From Spirosoma sp. SC4-14 (GTDB taxonomy: Bacteria > Bacteroidota > Bacteroidia > Cytophagales > Spirosomataceae), in assembly GCF_037201965.1 (NCBI RefSeq), contig NZ_CP147518.1, positions 3,837,001-3,901,000 on the forward strand: a DNA stretch of 64,000 nucleotides, written 5' to 3'. This document shows, piece after piece, positions 54,031 to 63,134 of the stretch; position 1 is the stretch's first letter; each line of letters starts with the position of its first letter. Below the pieces are notes generated by a model that was given only the letters and a program-made list of their open reading frames with translations, was not told the DNA's origin and searched no databases. The position numbers were made by a program, and so were the translations under genes.

Positions 54031-55071
54031 ATGACTACTACAACTAACCAGAAAACGGTACTCGTAACGGGTGGAAGTGGCTTTGTTGGAATTCACTGCA
54101 TTCTGCAACTGTTGCAACAAGGTTACAGTGTAAAAACGACTGTCCGCTCATTGAACCGAAAAAACACGGTACTCACCAGGCTCGAAAACGGAGGGTTAAC
54201 CGATTTTAGCCAGCTTGGGTTTATAGAGGCCGATCTGACCGAGGATGCCAATTGGGATCATGCCGTTGCCGGTTGCGATTTTGTTCTCCATGTTGCATCG
54301 CCAATTGGCCTGAGCATTCCGAAAGACGAAAATGACATGATCCGTCCGGCGGTCGATGGCACACGACGCGTGCTCCGGGCCGCCCGCGATGCGGGTGTAA
54401 AGCGTGTGGTGATGACATCCAATTTTGGGGCTGTTGGCTACAGCCATACCGATACAACCCAGGTCATTACCGAAGAAAGCTGGACCAATCCCAACGAACC
54501 GGGCCTGTCGGCCTACAACAAATCGAAAGTACTGGCCGAACGGGCTGCCTGGGACTTTCTGAAAACCGAAGGCGGCAAGCTGGAACTGACGGTCATTAAT
54601 CCGGTAGGCATTTTTGGCCCGTCGCTGGGCCCCGAGCTGTCGAGTGGCTTTGAGTTGCTGAAGCAGATTCTGGATGGGTCCATGAAGCGCGTTCCGAACA
54701 TGACGCTGGGCCTTGTCGATGTGCGCGATGTGGCCGATCTGCACATCCGGGCCATGACCAGCCCAGCCGGCAATGGCCAACGGTTTCTGGCTATTGCCGG
54801 TGAAACCATGACCTTACCTGACATTGCTCAATTAATGAAAGACCGGCTGGGCAATACACTCAACCACATTTCAACGAAGCGCATTCCCGACTGGGTCGTT
54901 CGGCTTGCCGCCTTAGTGAATCCAACAGCCAGGGCTCTGGTGCCCATGTTAAGTCGCTATCGAACTGCCAGCAACGAAAAAGCCAGAACCCTGCTCGGCT
55001 GGAAACCTCGTAGCAATGAAGAAGCCCTGCTGGCAGCAGCCAATAGCTTAATTCAGTTTGGTTATGTATAA
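54031..55071 (+). CDS. NAD-dependent epimerase/dihydroflavonol reductase-like SDR
   Basis: This extended SDR has 346 residues. The NAD(P) motif is VLVTGGSGFVGIHCILQLLQ, then VLHVASPIGLSIPKDE, RVVMTSNFGAVGYSH with the Ser/Thr, YNKSKVLAERAAWDF with catalytic Tyr and Lys, and VINPVGIFGPSLGPELSSGF. The family reduces aldehydes and ketones, as in anthocyanidin and cinnamoyl-type reductases; the substrate is unknown. The direct repeats upstream and the AraC gene 80 bases downstream suggest induction by a small molecule, perhaps an aldehyde. Confidence 0.9.
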   Translation: MTTTTNQKTVLVTGGSGFVGIHCILQLLQQGYSVKTTVRSLNRKNTVLTRLENGGLTDFSQLGFIEADLTEDANWDHAVAGCDFVLHVASPIGLSIPKDENDMIRPAVDGTRRVLRAARDAGVKRVVMTSNFGAVGYSHTDTTQVITEESWTNPNEPGLSAYNKSKVLAERAAWDFLKTEGGKLELTVINPVGIFGPSLGPELSSGFELLKQILDGSMKRVPNMTLGLVDVRDVADLHIRAMTSPAGNGQRFLAIAGETMTLPDIAQLMKDRLGNTLNHISTKRIPDWVVRLAALVNPTARALVPMLSRYRTASNEKARTLLGWKPRSNEEALLAAANSLIQFGYV

Positions 55072-55151
55072 ATTGTTCGTTAGCGCACTTATGAAAATGA
55101 TATTGACAGGAGCTAGCCCAATTCTGGCAGAAATGGAATAACTTGAGCCTT

Positions 55152-55961
55152 ATGAATGTATCAGCCATTACGTCCTGCTACCTGGGTCCGCACATTTCGC
55201 CGGAACAGTTTGTTGCCGAGCATTTCTTTCTCTACCTGATTAACGGCACAATCGATTATTACGATGGCAGTAATCATCATCTTTTGCAAGCCGGCCAATG
55301 CAGTCTGGTTCGCAAAAATCATCTGGTAAAATACACGAAGCATAAGGCCAATAACCAGTTCGAAAAAGTAGTGGTTGTGTTTGATGAATCCTTTTTGAAG
55401 GCGTATCAGGCCAAACATCCCGTTTTGCTGACGAATTATTGTGCCAATGACGCCTACTACATCATTCAACCGAATGAACTGATACCGAATTTTCTGCGTT
55501 CGCTGGAACCCTATTATACGGGTGAAGGCCGGATAAACCCTACGTTTGCCGATCTCAAACGTGAGGAACTGCTGCTTATTCTTCTGCAATCGAACCCCGA
55601 CCTGGCTACCATTCTGTTCGATTTCAGCGATCCTCAGAAAATCGATCTGGAAGCGTATATGAACCGTAATTTTCGGTTCAATGTCAGTGTGGAGCGGTTT
55701 GCTTACCTAACAGGCCGGAGTCTGTCGGCTTTCAAGCGGGATTTTGAGCGAATCTTTCACGACACGCCCAGTCGGTGGCTGGTTCGCAAACGCCTTGAGG
55801 AAGCGTATTTTCTGATCGGCAACAAGGCGGAAAAACCCACCGATATCTACCTGGATTTAGGCTTTGAAGACCTGTCTCATTTTTCGTTTGCCTTCAGAAA
55901 GCAATTTGGCCTTTCTCCTACCCAACTCGCCGAACGCCGACAAGCCCTAGCTGTCCATTAA
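55152..55961 (+). CDS. AraC-family transcriptional regulator
   Basis: The 269 residues have an N-terminal cupin-like effector domain (about 1-140) and a C-terminal double HTH (about 170-269) with FNVSVERFAYLTGRSLSAFK, RDFERIFHDTPSRWLVRKRL and then DIYLDLGFEDLSHFSFAFRK, QFGLSPTQLAERR. ATG at 55152 is used; an upstream TTG is unlikely. It lies 80 bases after the SDR reductase gene, its likely target, which has direct repeats in its promoter. The protein should bind tandem sites as a monomer or dimer. Confidence 0.92.
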   Translation: MNVSAITSCYLGPHISPEQFVAEHFFLYLINGTIDYYDGSNHHLLQAGQCSLVRKNHLVKYTKHKANNQFEKVVVVFDESFLKAYQAKHPVLLTNYCANDAYYIIQPNELIPNFLRSLEPYYTGEGRINPTFADLKREELLLILLQSNPDLATILFDFSDPQKIDLEAYMNRNFRFNVSVERFAYLTGRSLSAFKRDFERIFHDTPSRWLVRKRLEEAYFLIGNKAEKPTDIYLDLGFEDLSHFSFAFRKQFGLSPTQLAERRQALAVH

Positions 55962-56051
55962 TTTCGGATTCGGGTTGTTCGCCCAAATCAACAATTCCTT
56001 AAACACTCGGGTAGCCATCGGTAGTTTATAGAACACATACTCCTATACTCA

Positions 56052-56555
56052 ATGGCTTCGATCAAGTCTACTCCCGATACCATCGACTCCGCCGTTCGGA
56101 ATCAACTGATTGCTTTGCTAACAGGAAGCAATGCGCATCAACCGTTTGAGGAAGCTATTCATGGTTTGCCTGCTGCGCTGCGTGGCATAAAACCCCAGAA
56201 GCTTCCCTACAGCATCTGGCAACTTGTCGATCATATTCGCATTGCCCAATGGGATATTCTCGAATTTTCGCGCAATCCAGCCCATCAGTCTCCGCCCTGG
56301 CCCTCGGGTTATTGGTCTAAAGAGGTAGCGCCCATTAACGACCAGGACTGGCAGCAGGCAGTGGATCAGGTTCGTCAGGATCGCGAAGCCTTCCTTGCTT
56401 TGATCAACGATCCGAAACGGGATTTATATGAACCCTTTGCGCATGGCGATGGGCAGAATCTGCTCCGCGAAGCCCTGCTCATTGCCGATCATACGGCTTA
56501 CCATGTTGGCGAAATCATTATCATCCGCCGGTTGCTGAATGCCTGGCCTTCCTGA
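56052..56555 (+). CDS. DinB-family protein
   Basis: The 167-residue protein is a four-helix DinB/DUF664-like fold. It contains the three His of the metal site in typical places: VDHIRIAQWDILEFS, then YEPFAHGDGQN and IADHTAYHVGEIIII. Members include thiol-dependent transferases (bacillithiol and mycothiol S-transferases) and damage-inducible proteins; the substrate here is unknown. The stop is eight bases from the convergent GH97 stop, with no room for a terminator between them. Confidence 0.87.
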   Translation: MASIKSTPDTIDSAVRNQLIALLTGSNAHQPFEEAIHGLPAALRGIKPQKLPYSIWQLVDHIRIAQWDILEFSRNPAHQSPPWPSGYWSKEVAPINDQDWQQAVDQVRQDREAFLALINDPKRDLYEPFAHGDGQNLLREALLIADHTAYHVGEIIIIRRLLNAWPS

Positions 56556-56562
56556 CAGATGG

Positions 56563-58641
56563 CTATTTTCGGATAAACTGAATGGCGCACCCGCCCCCTT
56601 TCGCCAGAACTACCGATAGCGTTGTATGGGCAGTCACCCGCTTTTTTTCGATCACATAGGCTTCCGGGTTGGTGTCCCAATCGGCGTTAGGGGCATCCCG
56701 GTAAAGGATAGCTTCGTAGGTCTTACCGGCATCCAGAAAGGCAAGATCCAGTTGAAGCGTGCGGCTATTTTCGTCGGTTATAGCGCCCAGAAACCAGTCG
56801 CTGCCTGCTTTTTTCTTACGGGCAATCGCCACATAATCGCCCGGTTCAGCGGCCAGAATGCGGGTATCGTCCCAATCAACCGGAACATCGCGGATAAACT
56901 GAAACGCATCAAGGTATTTTTCGTAATTCTCGGGTAAATCAGCAACCATTTGTAGTGGACTGTACATAGTCACGTACAATGCCAGTTGTTTGGCCAGCGT
57001 TGTGCGTACCCGCTGAGTTCGGGTACTGTCGAACTGATTTAGTTTAAACCGAAAAAGGCCCGGCGTAAAATCCATTGGTCCGCCCAGCAATCGGGTAAAT
57101 GGCAATATGGTCGTGTGCTCAGGCGTAATTCCTAACGTGGGTGCATTGTTAAATTCGCTGCCACGGGCTGCCTCGCTGGCCATCCAGTTCGGATAGGTGC
57201 GGTGCAGCCCGGTTGGATGGGCCGACTCGTGGGAGTCGATCATGATTTTGTACTGAGCCGCTTTCTGAGCAACCCGCTGGTAATGATTGACCATCCACTG
57301 TCCGTCGTGGTGTTCGCCACGGGGAATAATCCGCCCTACATAACCCGTCTTGACCGTGTTGATGCCTTCCTTCACCATATACTGAAAGGCAGCATCCATA
57401 CGACGTTCATAGTTGGTAACCGAACCCGATGTTTCGTGGTGCATAATGATCCGAACCCCTTTTTGCTGCGCATAGGCCGACAGCGAATCGAGATTATAGT
57501 CCGGGTAGGGCGTTACAAAGTCGAACACGTCTTCTTTCCAGTTGCCAAACCAGTCTTCCCAGCCAACGTTCCAGCCTTCAACCAAAACTCCATCGAACCC
57601 ATATTTGGCCGCAAAGTCGATGTATTTCTTTACGTTTTGCGTGTTGGCACCGTGTTTACCTCCGGCCTTTTCCCAGGTGGCCTTGCCAACGTGCATCTCC
57701 CACCACATACCCACAAATTTCTGCGGTTTAATCCACGATGGATCAGTAAGGGCCGACGGTTCGTTGAGGTTCAGGATGAGCTTAGAAGCCAGCAGATCGG
57801 TTGCTTTATCACTGATGATCAGTGTGCGCCAGGGCGTTTGAGCTGGCGTTTGCAGGTAAGCTTTGTTCCCAACCGCATCCGGGGTCAACTGCGAGGTGAG
57901 CGTTAGTCGCTGCTTGTCCAGTTGCAGATGCATGACCGGATAGTTGAGTAAGGCGGCTTCATACAGACTAATATAAAGGCCATCGGCCGTTTTGAAAAGC
58001 AAGGGCGTTTGTACGGCATTGGGGCCAATCACCGATTTTAGCGCAGTATCTTTCTCCCGATCGGCAGCCTTCAGGGCATCAACTTCAGTTAGTTTGGTGG
58101 TATTGTAGAGGTATTCATTCGAGTCATAATCACCAGGCATCCACATTGTCTGATGATCGGCCGCCAACCGGAACTGGGTTCGTTCATCGTCTACAATAAA
58201 ATGGTTAAGCGCTGATTGTTGCGGAAACTCATACCGAAAACCAACTCCATCGTCGAATAGCCGAAACCGGATAAGCAAACTAATTCCTGAGTTTCCCCGA
58301 TCCTGAAGGGTAAGCGCTAGTTCTTTATAGTGATTTCGGATCTGACTCACTTCGCCCCATACTGGCTTCCAGTTCTCATCGGTTTGTGACGAATCGACCG
58401 ATGCAATACGAAATCGGGTCAAGGATAGCTGGGGTTTGCTCAATACAAACCCCAGAGCAGATGGCTCAACCACAGGTTTCTTTTTATACTGTATCTGGTA
58501 CTGGATTTCCCCGGTTGGCGCATTTTGTAGCGTTAGACCAATAACGCGGTTAGGCGACGTGATTGTTAGTGTCGATTGCGCAAATCCGCTCACAGATAGG
58601 GTAAGTAACAGTCCGGTTAGCAATGGGTAGCAGTTCTTCAT
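56563..58641 (-). CDS. Glycoside hydrolase family 97 (SusB-like alpha-glucosidase)
   Basis: The protein has 692 residues with a signal peptide (MKNCYPLLTGLLLTLSVSGF, then AQS). An N-terminal beta-sandwich domain (about 30-290) leads to the catalytic barrel: VEGWNVGWEDWFGNWKEDVF, RIIMHHETSGSVTNYERRMD, VKTGYVGRI, and DSHESAHPTGLHRTYPNWMA with SEAARGSEFNN. The Glu residues in HHETSG and in the HES and RGSE segments match the inverting SusB type; retaining members carry an Asp in the segment VKTGYV occupies here. It releases glucose from alpha-glucosides, at the periplasm. No Sus outer-membrane pair is adjacent, so it stands alone. Confidence 0.93.
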   Translation of the reverse strand: MKNCYPLLTGLLLTLSVSGFAQSTLTITSPNRVIGLTLQNAPTGEIQYQIQYKKKPVVEPSALGFVLSKPQLSLTRFRIASVDSSQTDENWKPVWGEVSQIRNHYKELALTLQDRGNSGISLLIRFRLFDDGVGFRYEFPQQSALNHFIVDDERTQFRLAADHQTMWMPGDYDSNEYLYNTTKLTEVDALKAADREKDTALKSVIGPNAVQTPLLFKTADGLYISLYEAALLNYPVMHLQLDKQRLTLTSQLTPDAVGNKAYLQTPAQTPWRTLIISDKATDLLASKLILNLNEPSALTDPSWIKPQKFVGMWWEMHVGKATWEKAGGKHGANTQNVKKYIDFAAKYGFDGVLVEGWNVGWEDWFGNWKEDVFDFVTPYPDYNLDSLSAYAQQKGVRIIMHHETSGSVTNYERRMDAAFQYMVKEGINTVKTGYVGRIIPRGEHHDGQWMVNHYQRVAQKAAQYKIMIDSHESAHPTGLHRTYPNWMASEAARGSEFNNAPTLGITPEHTTILPFTRLLGGPMDFTPGLFRFKLNQFDSTRTQRVRTTLAKQLALYVTMYSPLQMVADLPENYEKYLDAFQFIRDVPVDWDDTRILAAEPGDYVAIARKKKAGSDWFLGAITDENSRTLQLDLAFLDAGKTYEAILYRDAPNADWDTNPEAYVIEKKRVTAHTTLSVVLAKGGGCAIQFIRK

Positions 58642-58750
58642 ATAAACAGGGGATTCATATACCTGAGCAACAAGTTACGCAATAGTAAAATAATTCAACA
58701 ATAACTCCATATAGCCCAAGTCAATGCATTATTCGGTTCACTTGTCCAAT

Positions 58751-58812
58751 GAGCTTTCTACAACGAAATGCCCCTACCGTTTCCAGCAGGGGCATTTCGT
58801 TGTAGAAAGCTC
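58751..58812. terminator. Very long hairpin downstream of dnaK
   Basis: A perfect 25-bp inverted repeat pairs 58751-58775 with 58788-58812 around a 12-base loop. The core GAAATGCCCCT/AGGGGCATTTC is GC-containing. It ends 24 bases before the dnaK stop on the minus strand, so it is the dnaK terminator. Confidence 0.85.
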
Positions 58813-58836
58813 GTCAGAGTAGCTAACGATCTTGTT

Positions 58837-60759
58837 TTATTTCACTTCTTCGAACGGCACGTCCGATACGTTGTCGCCCGTTGGTTGACCCTGACCGGCT
58901 GCATCGGCGTTACCATCGAAGCCGGCACCATCTGTTGGGGCACCCGCGCCGTTGGTTGCATTATAGAGATCGGTCGATGCGGTCGACCAGGCAGTGTTCA
59001 GTTTTTCCAGCGCAGCGTCGATAGCGGCCACATCGCGCGAACCATGGGCCGTACGAAGTTGGCCAAGGGCTTCTTCAATCGCTGTTTTATTTGCCGGAGT
59101 CAGCTTATCGCCATACTCTTTCAGTTGTTTCTCCGTCTGGAATACCATAGAGTCGGCCTGATTGACTTTCTCAATCGTTTCGCGTTCTGCTTTATCGGCC
59201 GCTTCGTTGGCTTTAGCTTCTTCGCGCATCCGGTTGATTTCGGTCTCGGTCAAGCCACTCGATGCTTCAATCCGGATTTTCTGTTCTTTGCCCGTACCTT
59301 TATCTTTTGCCGTTACGTTCAGAATACCGTTGGCATCGACATCGAAGGTCACTTCGATTTGGGGAACGCCCCGTGGTGCGGGTGGAATGTCGGACAGGAT
59401 AAACCGGCCTAACTGACGGTTTTGCTGAGCCATTGGCCGCTCACCCTGCAACACGTTGATCTCTACGCTCGGCTGATTATCAGAAGCTGTTGAGAACACT
59501 TCCACTTTTTTGCTCGGAATGGTTGTGTTGGCTTCCACCATTTTGGTGAATACACCACCCATGGTTTCGATCCCCAGCGACAGCGGGATAACGTCGAGCA
59601 GCAGTACGTCTTTTACTTCACCGGTCAATACCCCTCCCTGAATGGCAGCACCAATAGCCACCGCTTCGTCGGGGTTAACACTCTTCGATGGTTTTTTACC
59701 GAAGAGTTTTTCCACTTCTTCCTGTACTTTCGGAATCCGGGTCGAACCACCAACCAGAATCACTTCGTCGATCTGTCCAGCCGACAACCCTGCGTTTTTC
59801 AGGGCACGACGGCAGGGCTCCAGACTCCGCTGAATGAGCGAGTCGGCCAGTTGTTCAAATTTGGCGCGGCTCAACGTACGAACCAGGTGTTTAGGAATCC
59901 CATTCACCGGCATAATATACGGTAGGTTCACTTCCGTCGAGTTCGAGCTCGACAGTTCAATTTTTGCTTTTTCGGCCGCTTCTTTCAGCCGTTGCAGCGC
60001 CATTGGGTCCTGACGCAGGTCGATGCCTTCATCTTTCTTAAACTCGTCGGCGAGCCAGTCGATAATGACCTGATCGAAGTCGTCGCCCCCCAGGTGCGTA
60101 TCACCGTCGGTCGATTTAACTTCAAATACGCCGTCGCCAAGTTCCAGAATCGAGATATCGAATGTACCACCACCGAGGTCGAATACGGCAATTTTCTGGT
60201 CGTGATTGGTTTTATCCAGACCATAGGCCAGCGCAGCGGCCGTGGGTTCGTTGATGATCCGTTTCACGTCGAGACCCGCAATCTGACCAGCTTCTTTGGT
60301 AGCTTGCCGCTCGGCATCGTTAAAATAAGCCGGAACCGTAATTACCGCTTCGGTAATGGTCTGACCAAGATAATCTTCGGCCGTCTGCTTCATTTTCTGA
60401 AGAATCAGAGCCGAAATTTCCTGTGGTGTATATTGACGGTCGCCAATCCGAACACGGGGTGTTCCGTTAGGGCCGTTTTCAACGTCATAAGCGACGTTTT
60501 TCGTTTCGTTCGTTACTTCGTTAAAGCGCTTACCCATGAAACGCTTAATCGAAGAAATTGTATTTTTCGGGTTGGTGATGGCCTGGCGTTTGGCCGGAGC
60601 ACCAACTTTCCGTTCACCATTGCCGTTGTCCATAAATGCGACGACCGATGGCGTTGTGCGGGCCCCTTCAGAGTTAGGGATCACAACCGGCTCGTTGCCT
60701 TCCATCACGGCCACACACGAGTTCGTGGTGCCTAAGTCAATACCAATAATCTTTCCCAT
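58837..60759 (-). CDS. dnaK: Molecular chaperone DnaK (Hsp70)
   Basis: The start is [20 protein letters not shown]. The ATPase domain contains [55 protein letters not shown] and [14 protein letters not shown]. The substrate-binding domain includes [19 protein letters not shown], and an alpha-helical lid ends in the usual C-terminal DVPFEEVK. The length of 640 residues is normal. It acts in cytoplasmic folding with DnaJ and GrpE, which are not adjacent. No CIRCE element is seen upstream. Confidence 0.97.
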   Translation of the reverse strand: MGKIIGIDLGTTNSCVAVMEGNEPVVIPNSEGARTTPSVVAFMDNGNGERKVGAPAKRQAITNPKNTISSIKRFMGKRFNEVTNETKNVAYDVENGPNGTPRVRIGDRQYTPQEISALILQKMKQTAEDYLGQTITEAVITVPAYFNDAERQATKEAGQIAGLDVKRIINEPTAAALAYGLDKTNHDQKIAVFDLGGGTFDISILELGDGVFEVKSTDGDTHLGGDDFDQVIIDWLADEFKKDEGIDLRQDPMALQRLKEAAEKAKIELSSSNSTEVNLPYIMPVNGIPKHLVRTLSRAKFEQLADSLIQRSLEPCRRALKNAGLSAGQIDEVILVGGSTRIPKVQEEVEKLFGKKPSKSVNPDEAVAIGAAIQGGVLTGEVKDVLLLDVIPLSLGIETMGGVFTKMVEANTTIPSKKVEVFSTASDNQPSVEINVLQGERPMAQQNRQLGRFILSDIPPAPRGVPQIEVTFDVDANGILNVTAKDKGTGKEQKIRIEASSGLTETEINRMREEAKANEAADKAERETIEKVNQADSMVFQTEKQLKEYGDKLTPANKTAIEEALGQLRTAHGSRDVAAIDAALEKLNTAWSTASTDLYNATNGAGAPTDGAGFDGNADAAGQGQPTGDNVSDVPFEEVK

Positions 60760-60978
60760 ATTACTTAATTCAATTGTGAGTTTAGCGTCTTACCTGCTGA
60801 GGTTGTAGACTGACAGACATCTGTTATCTAACAATAGAAATGCCAGCCGCGTCAACTTGTTTAAATTGCTGTCAGATTGGCAGAGAAACCCGAGCAGATG
60901 GGCCAGAATGAGCTTTATTGGCAGTTGCTCTAAAAAAAATATGACAATAGTTGCAGGGCATGAACCGGAATAACTCCT

Positions 60979-61056
60979 GGCTCCAGAACACACGACGTCC
61001 CGTTAAGAGACGCTCTACAAGCTTTCTCTCAACGGGACGTCGTGTGTTCTGGAGCC
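60979..61056. repeat. Large perfect inverted repeat downstream of the DUF937 gene
   Basis: The 26-base arms 60979-61004 and 61031-61056 are exact complements (beginning GGCTCCAGAACACACGACGT) and enclose a 26-base loop, itself partly paired (AGAGA/TCTCT). It lies in the 324-base dnaK-DUF937 spacer, 28 bases beyond the DUF937 stop. It probably terminates transcription, but it is unusually long and GC-rich and has no U-tract. The remaining spacer shows no gene; the dnaK promoter must lie in it. Confidence 0.8.
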
Positions 61057-61083
61057 GACCGTTGTCAGCCAATCCACTGGTTC

Positions 61084-61524
61084 TTACTGGCCACCGAACA
61101 GGCTACCCAGCATCCCACCAAGGCCACCGCCCTGGCCGCCAGTCAGCGCTCCCATCAGGCTACCGGCATCAATGCTGGAATCATTAGGATCATTGACTTT
61201 ATGCATGAGTTTGTTCAGAACTATAGGCACCAGCGCTCCGGCAACTGACATAGCCACCTGTGGCGAAATACCTAGCTTGCTCATCAGGTCCTGCTGCACG
61301 TTCTGCTGAACATCCTGTGTTGCAGGATGGCTGGCAGCCTGGCCGGTTACCATCCCTAACAAACCGCCAAGACCACCACCCAGAGCCTGCTGCCCCAGGC
61401 TGCTCATGATACTGCCCGCAACCGTCTGCATTACATTGTCGTTCTGGCTGTTGGGGATCGCCGGGTTATTGATTACTGACTGACCCGCATTCTGCTGGAC
61501 CAGATTCATTAACATTTCTAACAT
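61084..61524 (-). CDS. DUF937 domain-containing protein
   Basis: The start at 61524 (MLEMLMNLVQQNAGQSVINN) is preferred over an ATG 48 bases upstream. The 146 residues have the DUF937 features: MQTVAGSIMSSLGQQALGGG, a central ISPQVAMSVAGALVPIVLNK and a Gly-rich C-terminus with repeated GG(L/M)G. Function is unknown; relatives are short Gly-rich proteins. A large inverted repeat follows its stop. Confidence 0.85.
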   Translation of the reverse strand: MLEMLMNLVQQNAGQSVINNPAIPNSQNDNVMQTVAGSIMSSLGQQALGGGLGGLLGMVTGQAASHPATQDVQQNVQQDLMSKLGISPQVAMSVAGALVPIVLNKLMHKVNDPNDSSIDAGSLMGALTGGQGGGLGGMLGSLFGGQ

Positions 61525-61643
61525 GGTTCTTTTTTTTTGATTAACGGGAATAGGTTCAACAATACCCCGCACTAAAATTAGTTCTATTCAGACAATCAAT
61601 TGGTCGTGAATCCTTTATCTTGCCGTGAATTGTTATCCTACCT

Positions 61644-62084
61644 ATGACGAGCGAAGACCCCAAAAGTAGCGGTGAAACTCCCGAAAAATTAACACAAAGC
61701 GAACAAATTAATGATTTGCTAACGGACTTACTCTACCCAAGCGAATCAGATGAGCCGATTGACTATATAACGTGTTACCTCCGGCAGGTTGAACCTTTAA
61801 CTGTAAGCCAGATTAAAGACTGGCAGATGCTTCCGCCCGAAATTTTTGTGGACGAAATGCCCGAGGCTGAATTCTGGGAGCCTGTTATCACCGAGCAGGA
61901 CTGGTATGGCGATGAAGAAAAAGCCCGAACCGAAAAATTTCAGCAACTCAAAATTCTCCTGGAAACCGAACTAACCGGGCGGCAGGTATTTCGGGTGGGC
62001 GAAGGCGAACTAGATGTATTCCTGCTTGGCAGGCAGGCCGATGGCGAACGGGCAGGATTGAAAACTAAAATTGTGCAGACGTAG
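61644..62084 (+). CDS. Nuclease A inhibitor-like (NuiA) protein
   Basis: The 146-residue protein is acidic. Its C-terminal half matches the NuiA pattern: ITEQDWYGDEEKARTEKFQQ, LKILLETELTGRQVFRVGEG, ELDVFLLGRQ. In Anabaena NuiA binds and inhibits the sugar-nonspecific nuclease NucA. No nuclease gene is nearby, so the partner is unknown. The N-terminal 40 residues are charged and probably flexible. The start at 61644 is the only suitable ATG. A long hairpin follows. Confidence 0.8.
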   Translation: MTSEDPKSSGETPEKLTQSEQINDLLTDLLYPSESDEPIDYITCYLRQVEPLTVSQIKDWQMLPPEIFVDEMPEAEFWEPVITEQDWYGDEEKARTEKFQQLKILLETELTGRQVFRVGEGELDVFLLGRQADGERAGLKTKIVQT

Positions 62085-62091
62085 AAGCAGC

Positions 62092-62170
62092 AATAGCAGC
62101 GAGGAGTAACTATCAGAAGAAACGCTATTCTATGCGTTAACCCTCCCAATACTTACTCCTCGCTGCTATT
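62092..62170. terminator. Long hairpin between NuiA-like gene and rplT
   Basis: AATAGCAGCGAGGAGTAA (62092-62109) pairs perfectly with 62153-62170 over 18 bases; inside the 43-base loop a smaller stem AACGC/GCGTT can form. It lies between convergent genes and could act on both. Confidence 0.65.
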
Positions 62171-62183
62171 ACTTAAGTCCTGT

Positions 62184-62528
62184 TTACTTCACTTGTTCCA
62201 CAACGGCTGCAAATGCTTCCGGGTGGTTCATGGCCAGATCGGCCAGTACTTTACGGTTGAGTTCGATCCCCGATTTGTTCAGAGCACCCATCAATGCTGA
62301 ATAAGACATACCGTTGATCCGGGCACCGGCATTGATCCGCTGAATCCAGAGACCACGGAAATCCCGTTTTTTGGCACGACGGTCGCGGTATGCATACCCT
62401 AACCCTTTTTCGACAGCGTTTTTAGCAACTGTCCAAACATTCTTACGCCGACCAAAATAGCCTTTGGCCAGCTTCATTACTTTTTTCCGGCGCGCCCGTG
62501 AGGCAACGTGATTGACGGAACGTGGCAT
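62184..62528 (-). CDS. rplT: Ribosomal protein L20 (bL20)
   Basis: The 114 residues start [20 protein letters not shown] and contain [40 protein letters not shown] and the C-terminal [20 protein letters not shown]. The protein is essential for assembly of the 50S subunit. It is the last gene of the thrS-infC-rpmI-rplT set on the minus strand. Confidence 0.97.
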   Translation of the reverse strand: MPRSVNHVASRARRKKVMKLAKGYFGRRKNVWTVAKNAVEKGLGYAYRDRRAKKRDFRGLWIQRINAGARINGMSYSALMGALNKSGIELNRKVLADLAMNHPEAFAAVVEQVK

Positions 62529-62611
62529 AATTTTTTACTTGTTTTTTGACGATAGGCGGAAAGGAATTTAAACGGTAAATGAATACTGACGAATACCCTT
62601 CAGTTTCTATT

Positions 62612-62637
62612 CATTCATCATTCATCATTCATCATTC
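62612..62637. repeat. ATTCATC heptamer repeat between rpmI and rplT
   Basis: ATTCATC repeats about four times in tandem. The same unit builds the longer array at 8780-8905. It lies inside the 212-base spacer that separates rpmI from rplT, genes usually closely spaced. Confidence 0.7.
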
Positions 62638-62671
62638 TCTTAAGGCCCGGCATCGGGTGAAACTTAAAACC

Positions 62672-62689
62672 AGGAACAGACCTGTTCCT
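62672..62689 (-). terminator. Small hairpin between rpmI and rplT
   Basis: AGGAACAG (62672-62679) and CTGTTCCT (62682-62689) form an 8-bp inverted repeat with two bases between. On the minus strand GGTTTTAAGTTT follows, so it could be a weak attenuator between rpmI and rplT. Confidence 0.4.
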
Positions 62690-62740
62690 TTTCGCATAAT
62701 GCACACTTATCTAGAAGCGGCTTATACCTACTCTTTCCAA

Positions 62741-62935
62741 TTAAACGTTCAGCAACGCTTTAATCCGGCGCTCATCGGCTGGGAATACCAGCGTGTCGTG
62801 TACCAGATTACGCTTCTGCTTGGTTGTTTTCTTGGTCAGAATATGACTGTGGAAGGCATGCTTCCGTTTGATTTTTCCGGTACCGGTCAGCTTGAAACGC
62901 TTTTTGGCAGCCGAGTTAGTTTTTACTTTTGGCAT
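62741..62935 (-). CDS. rpmI: Ribosomal protein L35 (bL35)
   Basis: The 64 residues start [20 protein letters not shown] with [20 protein letters not shown] and the C-terminal [11 protein letters not shown]. The size, the basic composition and position between infC and rplT are those of bL35. Confidence 0.96.
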   Translation of the reverse strand: MPKVKTNSAAKKRFKLTGTGKIKRKHAFHSHILTKKTTKQKRNLVHDTLVFPADERRIKALLNV

Positions 62936-63134
62936 TGCAGTAAACCGCTTTTATGGAAAATTTAAGTAAACAGGCCGCAAAGATACAAAATAAAATGAAG
63001 GTTCGCTACTAGCTTTTTGATTTCAGCGTAGGAAGAACCACAGGGTAAAGATGAAAAGCCAGGGCATGAAAAATCCGTTCGGGCAATTCAGTTTTAGAAT
63101 AGGCCCAAACGGATTTAACTGACTGGATATATCG

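Noticed and set aside
57202-57906. Long plus-strand open frame opposite GH97
   Set aside because: The minus strand encodes a complete GH97 with catalytic motifs. The plus frame is a by-product of codon use.
60760-60990. CIRCE element (TTAGCACTC-N9-GAGTGCTAA) before dnaK
   Set aside because: No such inverted repeat is present in the upstream region.
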